A DNA stretch of 53,332 bases from an uncultured Oscillospiraceae bacterium (GTDB taxonomy: Bacteria; Bacillota; Clostridia; Oscillospirales; Acutalibacteraceae): positions 1 through 53,332 of the forward strand of contig UQRL01000014.1 in NCBI GenBank assembly GCA_900543555.1, in the 5' to 3' direction. This document shows positions 27,096 to 35,343 of the stretch, piece by piece. The notes beneath the pieces were generated by a model. The model ran no database searches and was not told the origin of the DNA. It was given only the letters and a program-made list of their open reading frames with translations. Position numbers and translations under genes: made by a program. Each line of letters opens with the position of its first letter. The first letter of the stretch is position 1.

Positions 27096-27638
27096 ATGAA
27101 ATGGATGATCGCTTCGGATATTCACGGCTCTGCCTTATATTGTGAAAAAATGCTGCAAGCCTTTGTGCGGGAGGGCGCCCAGCGGCTGCTGCTGCTGGGA
27201 GACCTGCTCTATCACGGCCCCCGCAACGACCTGCCCCAGGGCTACGCCCCCAAGGAGGTCATCGCCCAGCTCAGCGGGGTAAAGGAAAAGGTCTTCTGCG
27301 TACGGGGCAACTGCGAAGCCGAGGTGGACCAGATGGTGCTGTCCTTCCCGGTGCTGGCGGATTATTGCCTGCTGGAACAGAAGGGCCATGTCATCTTCGC
27401 CACCCACGGCCACCACTATAACCTGGAGACCCCGCCCCTGCTGCAGCCGGGGGACGTGCTCCTCCACGGCCACACCCATGTGCCCGCCAAGGACAGCCGC
27501 CTGGGCTTCTGGTATCTAAACCCGGGCAGCGTCTCCCTTCCCAAGGAAAACAGCCCCCACAGCTATATGACACTGGAAAACGGCGTCTTTGCCTGGAAGG
27601 ATTTGGAGGGCGTGGAATATGACCAGCTGGTGCTGTAA
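27096..27638 (+). CDS. yfcE: YfcE/MJ0936 family metallophosphoesterase
   Basis: A 180-residue cytoplasmic phosphodiesterase of the calcineurin-like fold. All metal motifs are present: ASDIHGS (D-x-H), LLGDLLYHGPRND (GD), VRGNCEAEV (GN-x-E/D), ATHGHHY and LLHGHTHVP (GHxH). Family members cut phosphodiesters such as 2',3'-cAMP or bis-pNPP with Mn2+; the natural substrate is unclear. The YfcE-type insert (LLYHGPRNDLPQGYAPKEV) is present. The ATG at 27096 follows GAGAGGA; the upstream in-frame codons belong to intergenic sequence. A GNAT gene follows after 30 bases, probably in one transcript. Confidence 0.9.
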   Translation: MKWMIASDIHGSALYCEKMLQAFVREGAQRLLLLGDLLYHGPRNDLPQGYAPKEVIAQLSGVKEKVFCVRGNCEAEVDQMVLSFPVLADYCLLEQKGHVIFATHGHHYNLETPPLLQPGDVLLHGHTHVPAKDSRLGFWYLNPGSVSLPKENSPHSYMTLENGVFAWKDLEGVEYDQLVL

Positions 27639-27668
27639 ACCTTAAACCTTTGGAAAGGAGCTGTCCCC

Positions 27669-27947
27669 ATGGAATTTCAAAAGAGCGAGGGGCGCATTTT
27701 CGCCCAAGACGAGAACGGCAAACTGTTGGCAGAGATCACCTTCCCCACCGTGGCGGAGGGTGTGGCGGACATTGACCACACCTTTGTGGATGAAAGCCTG
27801 CGGGGCCAGGGCGTGGCAGGAAAGCTGGTGCGGGCCGCCGTGGACCAGCTGCGCTCTCAGGGGAAAAAGGCGAAGACCTCCTGCTGGTACGCGGCCCAGT
27901 GGTTTGAAAAGCATCCCGAGGAGAAGGACCTGCTGGCCTCCCGGTAA
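27669..27947 (+). CDS. Small GNAT family N-acetyltransferase (YjdJ/NATD1-like)
   Basis: A 92-residue minimal GNAT protein. The acetyl-CoA pyrophosphate loop is seen in FVDESLRGQGVAGKLVRAAVDQLRSQG, with the following strand and CWYAAQWFEKHPE typical of the short YjdJ/NATD1 group. Such proteins lack the usual N-terminal helices; their acyl acceptor is mostly unknown. AAAGGAG lies 8 bases before the ATG. It sits 30 bases after yfcE. Confidence 0.85.
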   Translation: MEFQKSEGRIFAQDENGKLLAEITFPTVAEGVADIDHTFVDESLRGQGVAGKLVRAAVDQLRSQGKKAKTSCWYAAQWFEKHPEEKDLLASR

Positions 27948-28193
27948 AACAAATTTTTTAAAAAAGATTTCAAAAAGTGTTTTATCCCCGTTCACAGCCT
28001 GGTCATATCCCGCCGGTATACTGGGAACTGTCGAAAGGGAAAACAAGCTCTTCCCGGTGGATGCCGGGAACTTTTTCAATAAACTTCATTCTTCCTCCCT
28101 GAAAAGGCTGCCGTTTGGCGGCCTTTTCTTTTTCACAAGAACGCCCCGGACGCGGGAAAACACGTCTGGGGCATTTCTTTGCTGGAAGCCGGT
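27948..28193. other. Intergenic region with three terminator-like hairpins
   Basis: 246 bases without a gene. TTCCCGG-TGGATG-CCGGGAA-CTTTTT (28051-28077), AAAAGGC-T-GCC-GTTT-GGC-G-GCCTTTT-CTTTTT (28107-28137) and GCCCC-G-GACG...CGTC-T-GGGGC-ATTTCTTTG (28145-28178) follow one another. TATACT (28017-28022) lies about 30 bases before the first, with TTCACA 20 bases upstream, so a very short RNA could be made. That spacing is too long for a good promoter. Confidence 0.45.
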
Positions 28194-31100
28194 TTAAAAC
28201 AGGGAGAGCTGCTCCGCCGGCCGCTCCTTCAAGGGCACCGTCTCCTGCTGGAGCTGCTGGGAGGGGATATCCCCCAGGAAGGGAGAGGCCTCCCCCCAGG
28301 AGAGGAGCACCAGCTCCTCTTTGGCCCGGGTCATGCCCACATAAAAGAGGCGGCGCTCCTCCTGGGGGTCATTCTCCCGGCCGGGGGATTCCAGGGGGAT
28401 GACGCCCCGGCTGGCCCCCGCCAGGAACACCACGGGGAACTCCAGGCCCTTGGCGGCATGGAGGGTCATCACCTGCACGGCCCCAGAGCGGTACCCCTTG
28501 CCCCCGGCCCGGCGCAGGTCCCCCTCTTCCCCCTGGGAAAGGTCCTGCAAAAAATCTCCCAGGCTGGGGTAAAACACCGCCATGTTCTTCAGCTTTTCCA
28601 GGGGCTCTCCGCCGCCCTCCTCCTGCTCCCACAGCTTCAGCAGGGAGAGGGGCTTTTCCCGCTGGGCCGGGGCGCAATAGCGTTCCAGCCGTTCCAGCCA
28701 GGGCCGCAGCGCGGCCTCTCCTTCCAGCAGGGTGGAAAGCGCCTCCACGCTCTCCGCACGGGAGCAGGCCGCCCGGGCCCGCTCCACAGTCTCTGGGGAA
28801 CAGCTCCACAGCAGGGTCAGGCAGGCCTTCAGGGAGGCAGTGTCCCGAAAGTCCCAGCAAGTGCCCAGAAAGCCCAGCAGCCCCCGGATTTTCTTATCCT
28901 GCAGGAAGTCCTCCCGGCCCCACACCACGCAGGGGATGCTGTCGTGGCGCAGGCAGCGCTCCACCATCTCCGCCTGGCGGTGGGTGCGGCACAGCACGGC
29001 CATCTCCGAGAAGGAGCGGAAGTTCTCCCGATCCCCCTGGGCCTCCACCATGCCCAGGCCTCCCGCCATACGGCCGATCTCCTTGGCCAGGAACACCCCC
29101 TGGGAGAGCTCGTCCGGGGCGTGGACCCACCGCACAGGCAGGCCCGGCTTGCCCATGGCCTCCAAGCGACGGGGCCCCCCGGGGTTCTGCGAGATCACCG
29201 GCAGGGCGCAGCCCAGCACTTGCGGGGAGGAACGGTAGTTCCGGGCCAGGCGCAGGGTCACCAGGTCTGGGAAGTCCTCTCCCAGCCGCTGAAAGCAGTC
29301 ACTCACCGCCCCCCGGAAGCCATAGATAGACTGGTCCGGGTCGCCAATGACAAACAGGCTGCCCTCCCGGCTCCACTGGAGCACCAGCTCATATTGCAGG
29401 GCGTTCACATCCTGGAACTCGTCCACCAGCAGGTGGGAGAACGGACGCCGTGCCTTGGGGGGCAGCTCTTTCACCGCCAGGGCCCGGTTCAACAGGCCGT
29501 CGAAGTCTGTGACGCCCAGGTCCTTCAGGCCCTGCTCATAGGCCGCGAACAAGGCTTCCTCCTCCGGGCCCTCCGGGGAAACCACCCCATTTTTCACCTG
29601 GGACACCCAGCCCAGCAGCTTTTTGGGGGAAAGGCGGCTGTCCCGCTCTTTTAGAAGGCCCTCCGCCAGGGCCAGCGCCTCCCCCTGAGAGAGCAGGGGC
29701 GGGCGGCCCAGCAGCTCCCGGCACAGGGCGTGGAAGGTGCCCACCGCCATTCCCTGCGCGGCGCCCTTCCCCACCAGGTCCTCCAGGCGCTCCTTCAGCT
29801 CTTGAGCGGCCCGGCGGGTGAAGGTCACCACGGTGATCTCCTCCGGCTTCACGCCGCTATCCAGCAGGTGAGCCACCCGGGCGGTGAGGGTGCGTGTCTT
29901 TCCCGCGCCGGGGCCCGCCACCACCGCCACCCGGCGGGCCTGGGTCTCCACCGCCTGGCGCTGGGAATCGTCCAAGCCGGCCTGGGGCACGGGAGGGGAC
30001 TCCTCTTCCCGCGGGGGCGCCGCCTTCTCCACGGGCCGTTTCTTGGCCCGGGGAGCGCGGGGCACGGCAACGGGGCCAAACAGGCTCACCTGGCCGTTGA
30101 AAGCCTCCACTTCCTCCGCTGTGAGCAGCCGCACCTTGCCGTAGACCCCGTCGTAGCCCGCCTCCCGGACCACTTCCCCGGCCCGCAGGCGGCGGACCGC
30201 CTCCCCCACCGCCGGGCCCGCGGCGGAGCCGATGGCCTCAATGGGCACCTCCCGCAGGATGGCGAACTCCGGCCCCAGGGCTGCGAGCAGCTCCTTATAG
30301 AGGGCCTGGGTGCGCTTGCTGGCCTCGGAGCGGCCGGTGGCGTTGGCGATGACCTCCGGCAGGGGGACCAGGCTCTCAAAGGGCTTGGAATGGGGGCAGG
30401 GCATGCCGGGCAGGCGGTCCGCCAGCTCCTCCACCCGGTGCTCCACCCCGATGGTCAGCCGCTTGCCGCACACAGGGCACCGGTCCCCCAGGGCAGCGCT
30501 CTCCCCAGGAGACAGCCGCACGCCGCAGCTGCGGTGGCCATCCAAATGGTATTTGCCCTCCTCCGGGAAGAACTCCACCGTGCCCACAAGGCCCTCGCCG
30601 GTGTCCAGGGCGTGCTTTAGGGCGGGGTAGGAGAGCTCTGTGTCCAGCATGTCCGCCTCCCGGCCCAGCTTCTGGGGGGAGTGGGCGTCGGAATGGGACA
30701 CCAGCTGCAGCCCGTCCAGCTGGGACACCCGCCAGTTCATGGGCGGGTCGGAGGAAAGCCCCGTCTCCACCGCGTGGATGTGGGGCGTCAAGTCCCCAAA
30801 GCACTCCTCTAGGGTGTCGAACCCGGAAAAGGCCCCGAACAGGGAGAAGTGGGGCGTCCAGATGTGGGCGGGGAGGAACACCGCCTGGGGGCAGGCCTCC
30901 AGGGTGATCTCCAGCAGGTCGCGGCTGGAAAGGCCCAGGATGGGGCGGCCGTCGGAGTGGATATTGCCGATCTGCTCCAGCCGGCGGGAGAGTTCCTCCG
31001 CCGCCTCCAGGCTGGGGAGCAAGATCACATTGTGCACCTTCCGGGTCCTGTCCCCCTGCTTGTAGATAGAGCTGATCTCCCCGCTGACCACAAACCGGGG

Positions 31101-31343
31101 CTCCGCCGGCTGGCCGGCCACGCCCCAGGGCAGGCGGAACTCCTCCTTTAACCGGTAAAGCCCCTCCTCCGCAGGCAGAAGCTGTTCCTCCATCTCCTGC
31201 CGCCAGGCCGGATGGGTGAAGTCCCCCGTGCCCACCAGGGCAATGCCTTTCTTTCTGGCCCACAGGTCCAAGTGGGGCAGGTCCCCCTCTTTGCTGGTGG
31301 CGCGGGAATAGCGGGAGTGGATGTGCAGGTCGGCAAAATACAT
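28194..31343 (-). CDS. EndoQ-like PHP nuclease fused to a UvrD-type helicase
   Basis: A 1049-residue predicted DNA repair protein. Residues 1 to about 420 are an endonuclease Q/PHP domain: metal ligands DLHIHS (6-11), GTGDFTHP (38-45), SGEI (87-90), SDAH (218-221), and a Cys set C273, C289, C292, C306 that matches the EndoQ zinc region. EndoQ nicks DNA 5' of deaminated bases or abasic sites. After a charged linker (about 425-455) a UvrD/PcrA helicase follows: Q motif LDDSQRQAVE, Walker A AGPGAGKT (476-483), HLLVDEFQDVN, DPDQSIYGFRG, TLHAAKGLEFPVVF and YVGMTRAKEEL. Start MYFADLHIHS at 31343 follows AAAGGGG. Promoter TTGCGC-N17-TATAAT (31402-31374). It is divergent from ogt. Confidence 0.88.
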   Translation of the reverse strand: MYFADLHIHSRYSRATSKEGDLPHLDLWARKKGIALVGTGDFTHPAWRQEMEEQLLPAEEGLYRLKEEFRLPWGVAGQPAEPRFVVSGEISSIYKQGDRTRKVHNVILLPSLEAAEELSRRLEQIGNIHSDGRPILGLSSRDLLEITLEACPQAVFLPAHIWTPHFSLFGAFSGFDTLEECFGDLTPHIHAVETGLSSDPPMNWRVSQLDGLQLVSHSDAHSPQKLGREADMLDTELSYPALKHALDTGEGLVGTVEFFPEEGKYHLDGHRSCGVRLSPGESAALGDRCPVCGKRLTIGVEHRVEELADRLPGMPCPHSKPFESLVPLPEVIANATGRSEASKRTQALYKELLAALGPEFAILREVPIEAIGSAAGPAVGEAVRRLRAGEVVREAGYDGVYGKVRLLTAEEVEAFNGQVSLFGPVAVPRAPRAKKRPVEKAAPPREEESPPVPQAGLDDSQRQAVETQARRVAVVAGPGAGKTRTLTARVAHLLDSGVKPEEITVVTFTRRAAQELKERLEDLVGKGAAQGMAVGTFHALCRELLGRPPLLSQGEALALAEGLLKERDSRLSPKKLLGWVSQVKNGVVSPEGPEEEALFAAYEQGLKDLGVTDFDGLLNRALAVKELPPKARRPFSHLLVDEFQDVNALQYELVLQWSREGSLFVIGDPDQSIYGFRGAVSDCFQRLGEDFPDLVTLRLARNYRSSPQVLGCALPVISQNPGGPRRLEAMGKPGLPVRWVHAPDELSQGVFLAKEIGRMAGGLGMVEAQGDRENFRSFSEMAVLCRTHRQAEMVERCLRHDSIPCVVWGREDFLQDKKIRGLLGFLGTCWDFRDTASLKACLTLLWSCSPETVERARAACSRAESVEALSTLLEGEAALRPWLERLERYCAPAQREKPLSLLKLWEQEEGGGEPLEKLKNMAVFYPSLGDFLQDLSQGEEGDLRRAGGKGYRSGAVQVMTLHAAKGLEFPVVFLAGASRGVIPLESPGRENDPQEERRLFYVGMTRAKEELVLLSWGEASPFLGDIPSQQLQQETVPLKERPAEQLSLF

Positions 31344-31373
31344 GGCGGGTCCCCTTTCACGACAATTTCTTCC

Positions 31374-31402
31374 ATTATAGGCTGTTTTTCCCCCTGGCGC
31401 AA
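31374..31402 (-). promoter_or_regulatory. Promoter of the EndoQ-UvrD gene
   Basis: On the minus strand TTGCGC (31402-31397), 17 bases, TATAAT (31379-31374), about 31 bases before the ATG. Confidence 0.65.
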
Positions 31403-31453
31403 CGCAGAGACGCATAACGTGGAAAGAATTTACACGCCCCGCGGGGAAACTCC

Positions 31454-31481
31454 TTGCAAATCCCTCCCGGTTTGCTATACT
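31454..31481 (+). promoter_or_regulatory. Promoter of ogt
   Basis: TTGCAA (31454-31459), 16 bases, TATACT (31476-31481), followed by AAAGGAGG and the TTG start. It shares a 163-base gap with the EndoQ-UvrD promoter. Confidence 0.65.
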
Positions 31482-31506
31482 GATAGCAGAAAGGAGGGGG
31501 AGCGCT

Positions 31507-31968
31507 TTGGAACATGTCTGGCACATTGGCTCTCCTGTGGGAGACTTGACTTTGACGGAAGAGGAGGGCGCCCTGACCGGCCTGTACTTCGGCCGCCTGT
31601 CCCGGCCAGGGGAGGCGGGCCCCACTGCCCTGCTGGAGGAGGCCGCCCGCCAGCTGCGGGAGTACTTTGCCGGGCAGCGCCGGGAATTTGACCTGCCCCT
31701 TTGCCTTCGTGGCACGGCGTTCCAAATGCAGGTGTGGCAGGCCCTGCAGGTCATCCCCTACGGGGAAGTGCGCACCTATGGGGAGATTGCCCGGGCCATC
31801 GGCAAGCCCAAGGCCTGCCGGGCAGTGGGCATGGCCAACCACAACAACCCCATCTCCATCATCGTGCCCTGCCACCGGGTGGTGGGGGCGGGCGGCAGCC
31901 TGACCGGCTACGGTGGGGGCCTGGAGAACAAGCGCTTCCTGCTGGAGTTGGAGAAGCGCAACCATTGA
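31507..31968 (+). CDS. ogt: Methylated-DNA-protein cysteine S-methyltransferase
   Basis: A 153-residue suicide repair protein that takes the alkyl group from O6-alkylguanine. The active site is C122 in IIVPCHRVVG; the helix-turn-helix contains FQMQVWQALQVIPYGEVRTYGEIARAIGKPKACRAVGMAN and the tail GYGGGLENKRFLLELE. The length fits Ogt rather than Ada. It starts at TTG 31507, with AAGGAGG 9 bases upstream; no ATG is in frame nearby. It faces the EndoQ-UvrD gene, making a DNA repair pair, and is followed 24 bases later by a membrane protein gene. Confidence 0.93.
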   Translation: MEHVWHIGSPVGDLTLTEEEGALTGLYFGRLSRPGEAGPTALLEEAARQLREYFAGQRREFDLPLCLRGTAFQMQVWQALQVIPYGEVRTYGEIARAIGKPKACRAVGMANHNNPISIIVPCHRVVGAGGSLTGYGGGLENKRFLLELEKRNH

Positions 31969-31992
31969 GGAGGCTTTTAAGGAGGGAATTTT

Positions 31993-32721
31993 ATGGAGGA
32001 AAAACGCACCAAACTGCAGGTGGGTTCGCTTTTAGCGACGGGGGCCCTCTTCGTGATCTTCCTGGGGGTGTACCTTTTTCAATTCACCCGGCCGGGGGCC
32101 TTCATCGCCGGGGAGTTCTTCCCCGCCCAACCGGCGGGGGACACTGTCCTCTACCAGGGGGAGCTCCACGGCGTGCCCGGCGTGCTGATCTTCGAGCCCC
32201 AGGAGGACGGGGGCGTGTTTCTGCTGCAATTTGGCGGCTTTTCCGAGAAGTACGGCTTTGCCTTTGGGGAGGAGGAGGGTCCCCACGGCCGGCCCCTGGC
32301 CATCACCGGCGGGGACGGGGCCCTGGTGCTGGAGTGTTTCTACGCCGGGCCGGGCCTGCCCCTGCTGGACGGGACCGGCGCCCCCGCCACCGACGACGGC
32401 CTCACCATCACCGCGGAGACGGCGGGAGAGAGCCAGACCACCTTGTTCTCCACCCCCTTTACCAGCCTGGCCCAACTGGCTGCCGGGGACAATATCCACT
32501 ACCGGGGAAGCTGGCAGTGGTTTTTCTTTATCAGCGTACTGGCGGGGCTGCTGAGCTTGACCGTGGCCTTCCCCATGACCTGGTTCAAGCTGAACCACTT
32601 TCTCTCGGTGCGGGACCCGGAACCCAGCGACTTCTACCTGGCCATGGTGAAAGTGGAGTGGGTGCTGGTGCCCGTTCTCCTGCTCATCGGCTACCTGTGG
32701 GGGCTGACGTTGTACACCTGA
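31993..32721 (+). CDS. Membrane protein of unknown function
   Basis: A 242-residue protein I do not recognise. One N-terminal helix (LLATGALFVIFLGVYLF, about 13-29) is followed by an extracellular domain of about 140 residues that is rich in Gly, Glu and Phe (VLIFEPQEDGGVFLLQFGGFSEKYGFAFGEEEG). Two C-terminal helices (WFFFISVLAGLLSLTVAF and VEWVLVPVLLLIGYLWGL) follow. It has no signal peptidase site. GGAGG precedes the ATG. It lies 24 bases after ogt and shares its transcript, ending at a strong terminator; no functional link to ogt is evident. Confidence 0.7.
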   Translation: MEEKRTKLQVGSLLATGALFVIFLGVYLFQFTRPGAFIAGEFFPAQPAGDTVLYQGELHGVPGVLIFEPQEDGGVFLLQFGGFSEKYGFAFGEEEGPHGRPLAITGGDGALVLECFYAGPGLPLLDGTGAPATDDGLTITAETAGESQTTLFSTPFTSLAQLAAGDNIHYRGSWQWFFFISVLAGLLSLTVAFPMTWFKLNHFLSVRDPEPSDFYLAMVKVEWVLVPVLLLIGYLWGLTLYT

Positions 32722-32731
32722 AAACCTTTCC

Positions 32732-32761
32732 GCCGGAGGGAGCAAATCCTCCGGCTTTTTT
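32732..32761 (+). terminator. Terminator of the ogt operon
   Basis: GCCGGAGG, loop GAGCAAAT, CCTCCGGC, then six Ts. Confidence 0.88.
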
Positions 32762-32777
32762 CTGTGCAAAATGCGCC

Positions 32778-32806
32778 TTGCCAAGGCACTGCGGACATGC
32801 TAAAGT
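32778..32806 (+). promoter_or_regulatory. Promoter of the ABC exporter at 32951
   Basis: TTGCCA (32778-32783), 17 bases, TAAAGT (32801-32806). The leader to the TTG start is about 138 bases and contains short ORFs. Confidence 0.6.
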
Positions 32807-32854
32807 AGGGAAAGACCACGCCCTGCGGGGCGGAAAAGAAAGGATGTATCGCTT

Positions 32855-32914
32855 ATGTTAAAAAGATCCGTTTTCCTGACCCATTCCATCACCGGGAGGG
32901 AAACCGCTCGTTAA
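32855..32914 (+). CDS. Candidate 19-residue leader peptide
   Basis: MLKRSVFLTHSITGRETAR, ATG to TAA, with AAAGGA 10 bases upstream. It overlaps a 5-codon ORF MYRLC (32844-32861). GGGAGGG (32894-32900) can pair with CCCTCCC (32920-32926) across its stop codon, so ribosome position could alter folding ahead of the ABC gene. It could also be a chance ORF; no homolog is known to me. Confidence 0.3.
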   Translation: MLKRSVFLTHSITGRETAR

Positions 32915-32950
32915 GGGCCGCCCTCCCCACATCGCGAGGAGGAACTCTTT

Positions 32951-34687
32951 TTGAAGACCCATACAATCAAACAGCTCTTGTCATTCTACAAGCCCTATAA
33001 GGGGCTGTTCGCCGCCGACCTGCTGTGCTCCCTCACTGCCGCGGCCATCGGGCTGGTTCTGCCCCTGGGGGCGGGGTACATCACAGAAAACGTCCTCACC
33101 GGGGATCTGGGCAGCGCGCCGGGGAAAATCCTGCGGGTGGGGGCCCTGCTGCTGGCGCTGGTGCTCATCCAGGCGCTGTGCAGCTATTTTATGGACTATC
33201 AAGGCCACTCCATCGGCGCCAAAATGGAGCGGGACATGCGGGCCCAGCTCTTCCGCCACTGCCAGCGCCTGTCCTTCTCCTATTTTGACACCCACCCCAT
33301 CGGGGACCTGATGAGCCGCCTGACCAACGATTCCCTCTCCCTGGCGGAGTTTTTCCACCATGTCCCCGAGGACATCCTGGTAAACTCTATCAAGCTTTTG
33401 GGAGCCTGCCTCATCCTGTGGAACATCCACTGGCGGATGACTTTGGTTATCCTGGCCTTTCTGCCCTTTATGCTGGCCTACACCCTCTATTTCAACAAGA
33501 AGATGGCCAGCGCCCTGCGGCAGGGCCGGGAGGACATGGGGGAGATCAACGCCCAGGCGGAGGACACCCTTTCCGCCATCCGCATGGTGCAGTCCTTCTG
33601 CAACGAGGAGATCGAGGCGGCCAAGTTCCACCGCCTCAACGAAAAATTCCTCAAGAGCCGCCGGGCCAGCTACCGGGGCGAGGCCCTCTGCTGGGGCGGC
33701 ATGGACGCCTTTGCCAGCCTCATCCCCATTGCGGTGGTGGTGTTCGGCGGGCTCTCCATCCTCCAGGGGTCTCTGGCCCTTTCGGAGCTGGTGGTGTTCC
33801 TGCTGTATGTCGGCTACTTCACCCAGCCCATCCAAAGCCTGGTAAACACCTCCCGGCTCATCCAAGAGGGGCGTACCGGCTTTCGCCGCTATGTGGAGCT
33901 GCTGGAAACCGTGCCGGAGATCCAGAATGCCCCCGGCGCCCGGGACCTGCCCCGGGTGAAGGGAGACATCCGCTTTTCCCATGTGCGGTTCCGTTATGGG
34001 GAGGGGAACGCCGTGTTCCAGGACCTGAACCTGACCATCCGCGCGGGGGAATATGTGGCGCTGGTGGGGGCCTCCGGCGTGGGAAAGACCACCCTTTGCT
34101 CTCTGATCCCCCGGTTCTACGACGTGGAGGCCGGGGAGGTCGCCATCGACGGCGTGCCTGTCAAACAGGCCACCCTGCGCTCCCTGCGGAGAAACGTGGG
34201 GCTGGTCCAGCAGGACGTGGCCCTGTTTACCGGCTCGGTGGCGGAAAATATCGCCTACGGCAGGCCGGGGGCCACGCTGGAAGAGATCAAGGCCGCCGCC
34301 CGCCAAGCTGGGGCGGAGGAGTTCATCGAAAAGCTCCCCCAGGGCTATGACACGGACATCGGGCCCCGGGGCGTGAAGCTCTCCGGGGGACAGCGCCAGC
34401 GGCTCTCCATTGCCCGGGCCTTTTTGAAGGACCCGCCCATCCTCATTTTGGACGAGGCCACCAGCGCCCTGGACTCCCAGAGCGAGCGGGTGGTGCAGCG
34501 CTCTCTGGAGGACCTGGCCCGCCACCGGACCACCCTGGTCATCGCCCACCGGCTCTCCACCATCCAGGGGGCCGGGCGCATCCTGGTCCTGGACGAGACC
34601 GGCGTCTGCGAGGAGGGCACCCACCAAAGCCTGATGGCCAAGGGCGGGGTGTACGCCAAGCTGTACGCCGCCAGCTTCCAGGCCTGA
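32951..34687 (+). CDS. ABC exporter, homodimer type (MsbA/BmrA-like)
   Basis: A 578-residue half-transporter: six TM helices (about 1-310) and an NBD (about 335-570). Walker A GASGVGKTT (about 373), Q-loop VQQDVALFTG, signature LSGGQRQRLSIARA, Walker B LILDEATSALD and H-loop VIAHRLST are all canonical, so it can work as a homodimer. It exports lipids, drugs or peptides, with the substrate unknown. It starts at TTG 32951 with AGGAGG at 8 bases. It has its own promoter and a bidirectional terminator (34701-34735). It is not closely linked with the heterodimeric pair downstream, which has another promoter. Confidence 0.9.
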   Translation: MKTHTIKQLLSFYKPYKGLFAADLLCSLTAAAIGLVLPLGAGYITENVLTGDLGSAPGKILRVGALLLALVLIQALCSYFMDYQGHSIGAKMERDMRAQLFRHCQRLSFSYFDTHPIGDLMSRLTNDSLSLAEFFHHVPEDILVNSIKLLGACLILWNIHWRMTLVILAFLPFMLAYTLYFNKKMASALRQGREDMGEINAQAEDTLSAIRMVQSFCNEEIEAAKFHRLNEKFLKSRRASYRGEALCWGGMDAFASLIPIAVVVFGGLSILQGSLALSELVVFLLYVGYFTQPIQSLVNTSRLIQEGRTGFRRYVELLETVPEIQNAPGARDLPRVKGDIRFSHVRFRYGEGNAVFQDLNLTIRAGEYVALVGASGVGKTTLCSLIPRFYDVEAGEVAIDGVPVKQATLRSLRRNVGLVQQDVALFTGSVAENIAYGRPGATLEEIKAAARQAGAEEFIEKLPQGYDTDIGPRGVKLSGGQRQRLSIARAFLKDPPILILDEATSALDSQSERVVQRSLEDLARHRTTLVIAHRLSTIQGAGRILVLDETGVCEEGTHQSLMAKGGVYAKLYAASFQA

Positions 34688-34700
34688 TAAAAGACGAAAC

Positions 34701-34735
34701 GGGACCGCCGGGCCTTGGCCCGCTGGTCCCTTTTT
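34701..34735. terminator. Bidirectional terminator
   Basis: GGGACC-GC-CGGGCC-TT-GGCCCG-CT-GGTCCC followed by TTTTT. It lies between the ABC gene (+) and the SRPBCC gene (-), touching the latter's stop codon. Confidence 0.85.
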
Positions 34736-35137
34736 CTATGCCTGCTTTTCCAGGGCCCGGCGCAGGTCCTCCACATACCGGGCCTGCTGGCGCTTGAGAT
34801 AGCCTCTCACAAGGGGGCCCATCCACCAGCGTTTGACTTCCACCATCTCCGTAAAGCAGAGGGCCGTCCCCCCGGCAGCCCTGGCAAAGGTGCCTACCCA
34901 GTGCCCCCGCAGGTTGGCGTTTTCCAGATCGAACTCCCAGCGCTGGAAGGGCTCTGTGCAGGTGACGGTGAACTGGGTGGGGAAGCCCTCCCGGGTGTAC
35001 TCCACAAACGACCTGGGGCCCCGTTCCTCCACCCGGCTCAAATCCGAGCGCCAAGCGGTGTGCCGCAGATCGGTGACCATTTGCCACACATCCTCCGGCC
35101 CCCAGGGCAGCGTGGCTTCTATGACGGATGTGACCAT
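34736..35137 (-). CDS. SRPBCC (START-like) superfamily protein
   Basis: A 133-residue protein with the helix-grip fold of polyketide cyclase/AHSA1 relatives, which bind small hydrophobic ligands. The N-terminus VTSVIEATLPWGPEDVWQMVTDLRHTAWRSDLSRVE and the GTFARAAGGTALCFTEMVEVKRWW strand are typical. The C-terminal helix (GYLKRQQARYVEDLRRALE) closes the pocket. Start ATG 35137 has GGAGGAGG about 13 bases upstream, and translation could also be read from an earlier codon, but homology begins at VTSVIEA. It is isolated, and its ligand is unknown. Confidence 0.8.
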   Translation of the reverse strand: MVTSVIEATLPWGPEDVWQMVTDLRHTAWRSDLSRVEERGPRSFVEYTREGFPTQFTVTCTEPFQRWEFDLENANLRGHWVGTFARAAGGTALCFTEMVEVKRWWMGPLVRGYLKRQQARYVEDLRRALEKQA

Positions 35138-35240
35138 GCGGTTCCGCCCTCCTCCCCCGCAGTTTTGCATCCATCCTATCACAAAACCGGCGGAAGCGCC
35201 AGCTCTTCGGCGTTTTTTTCTTTGAAAAAGCCCCTTCTTA

Positions 35241-35272
35241 TAGTTGCATCTTCAACTAATTTGTGCTATGCT
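35241..35272 (+). promoter_or_regulatory. Promoter with MarR-type palindrome for the heterodimeric ABC operon
   Basis: TTGCAT (35244-35249), 17 bases, TATGCT (35267-35272). The -35 lies within the perfect half-site palindrome TAGTTGCATCTTCAACTA (35241-35258; TAGTTG-N6-CAACTA), the form typical of MarR-family operators that control drug exporters. No marR gene is in the operon or window, so the repressor must be elsewhere or lost. Confidence 0.65.
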
Positions 35273-35343
35273 ACTTCTATAAAGAAAATGCTTGAAATGT
35301 CCCGGCGCTGCTGGACCGGGAACTATTGCGGAGGGGAACACCC

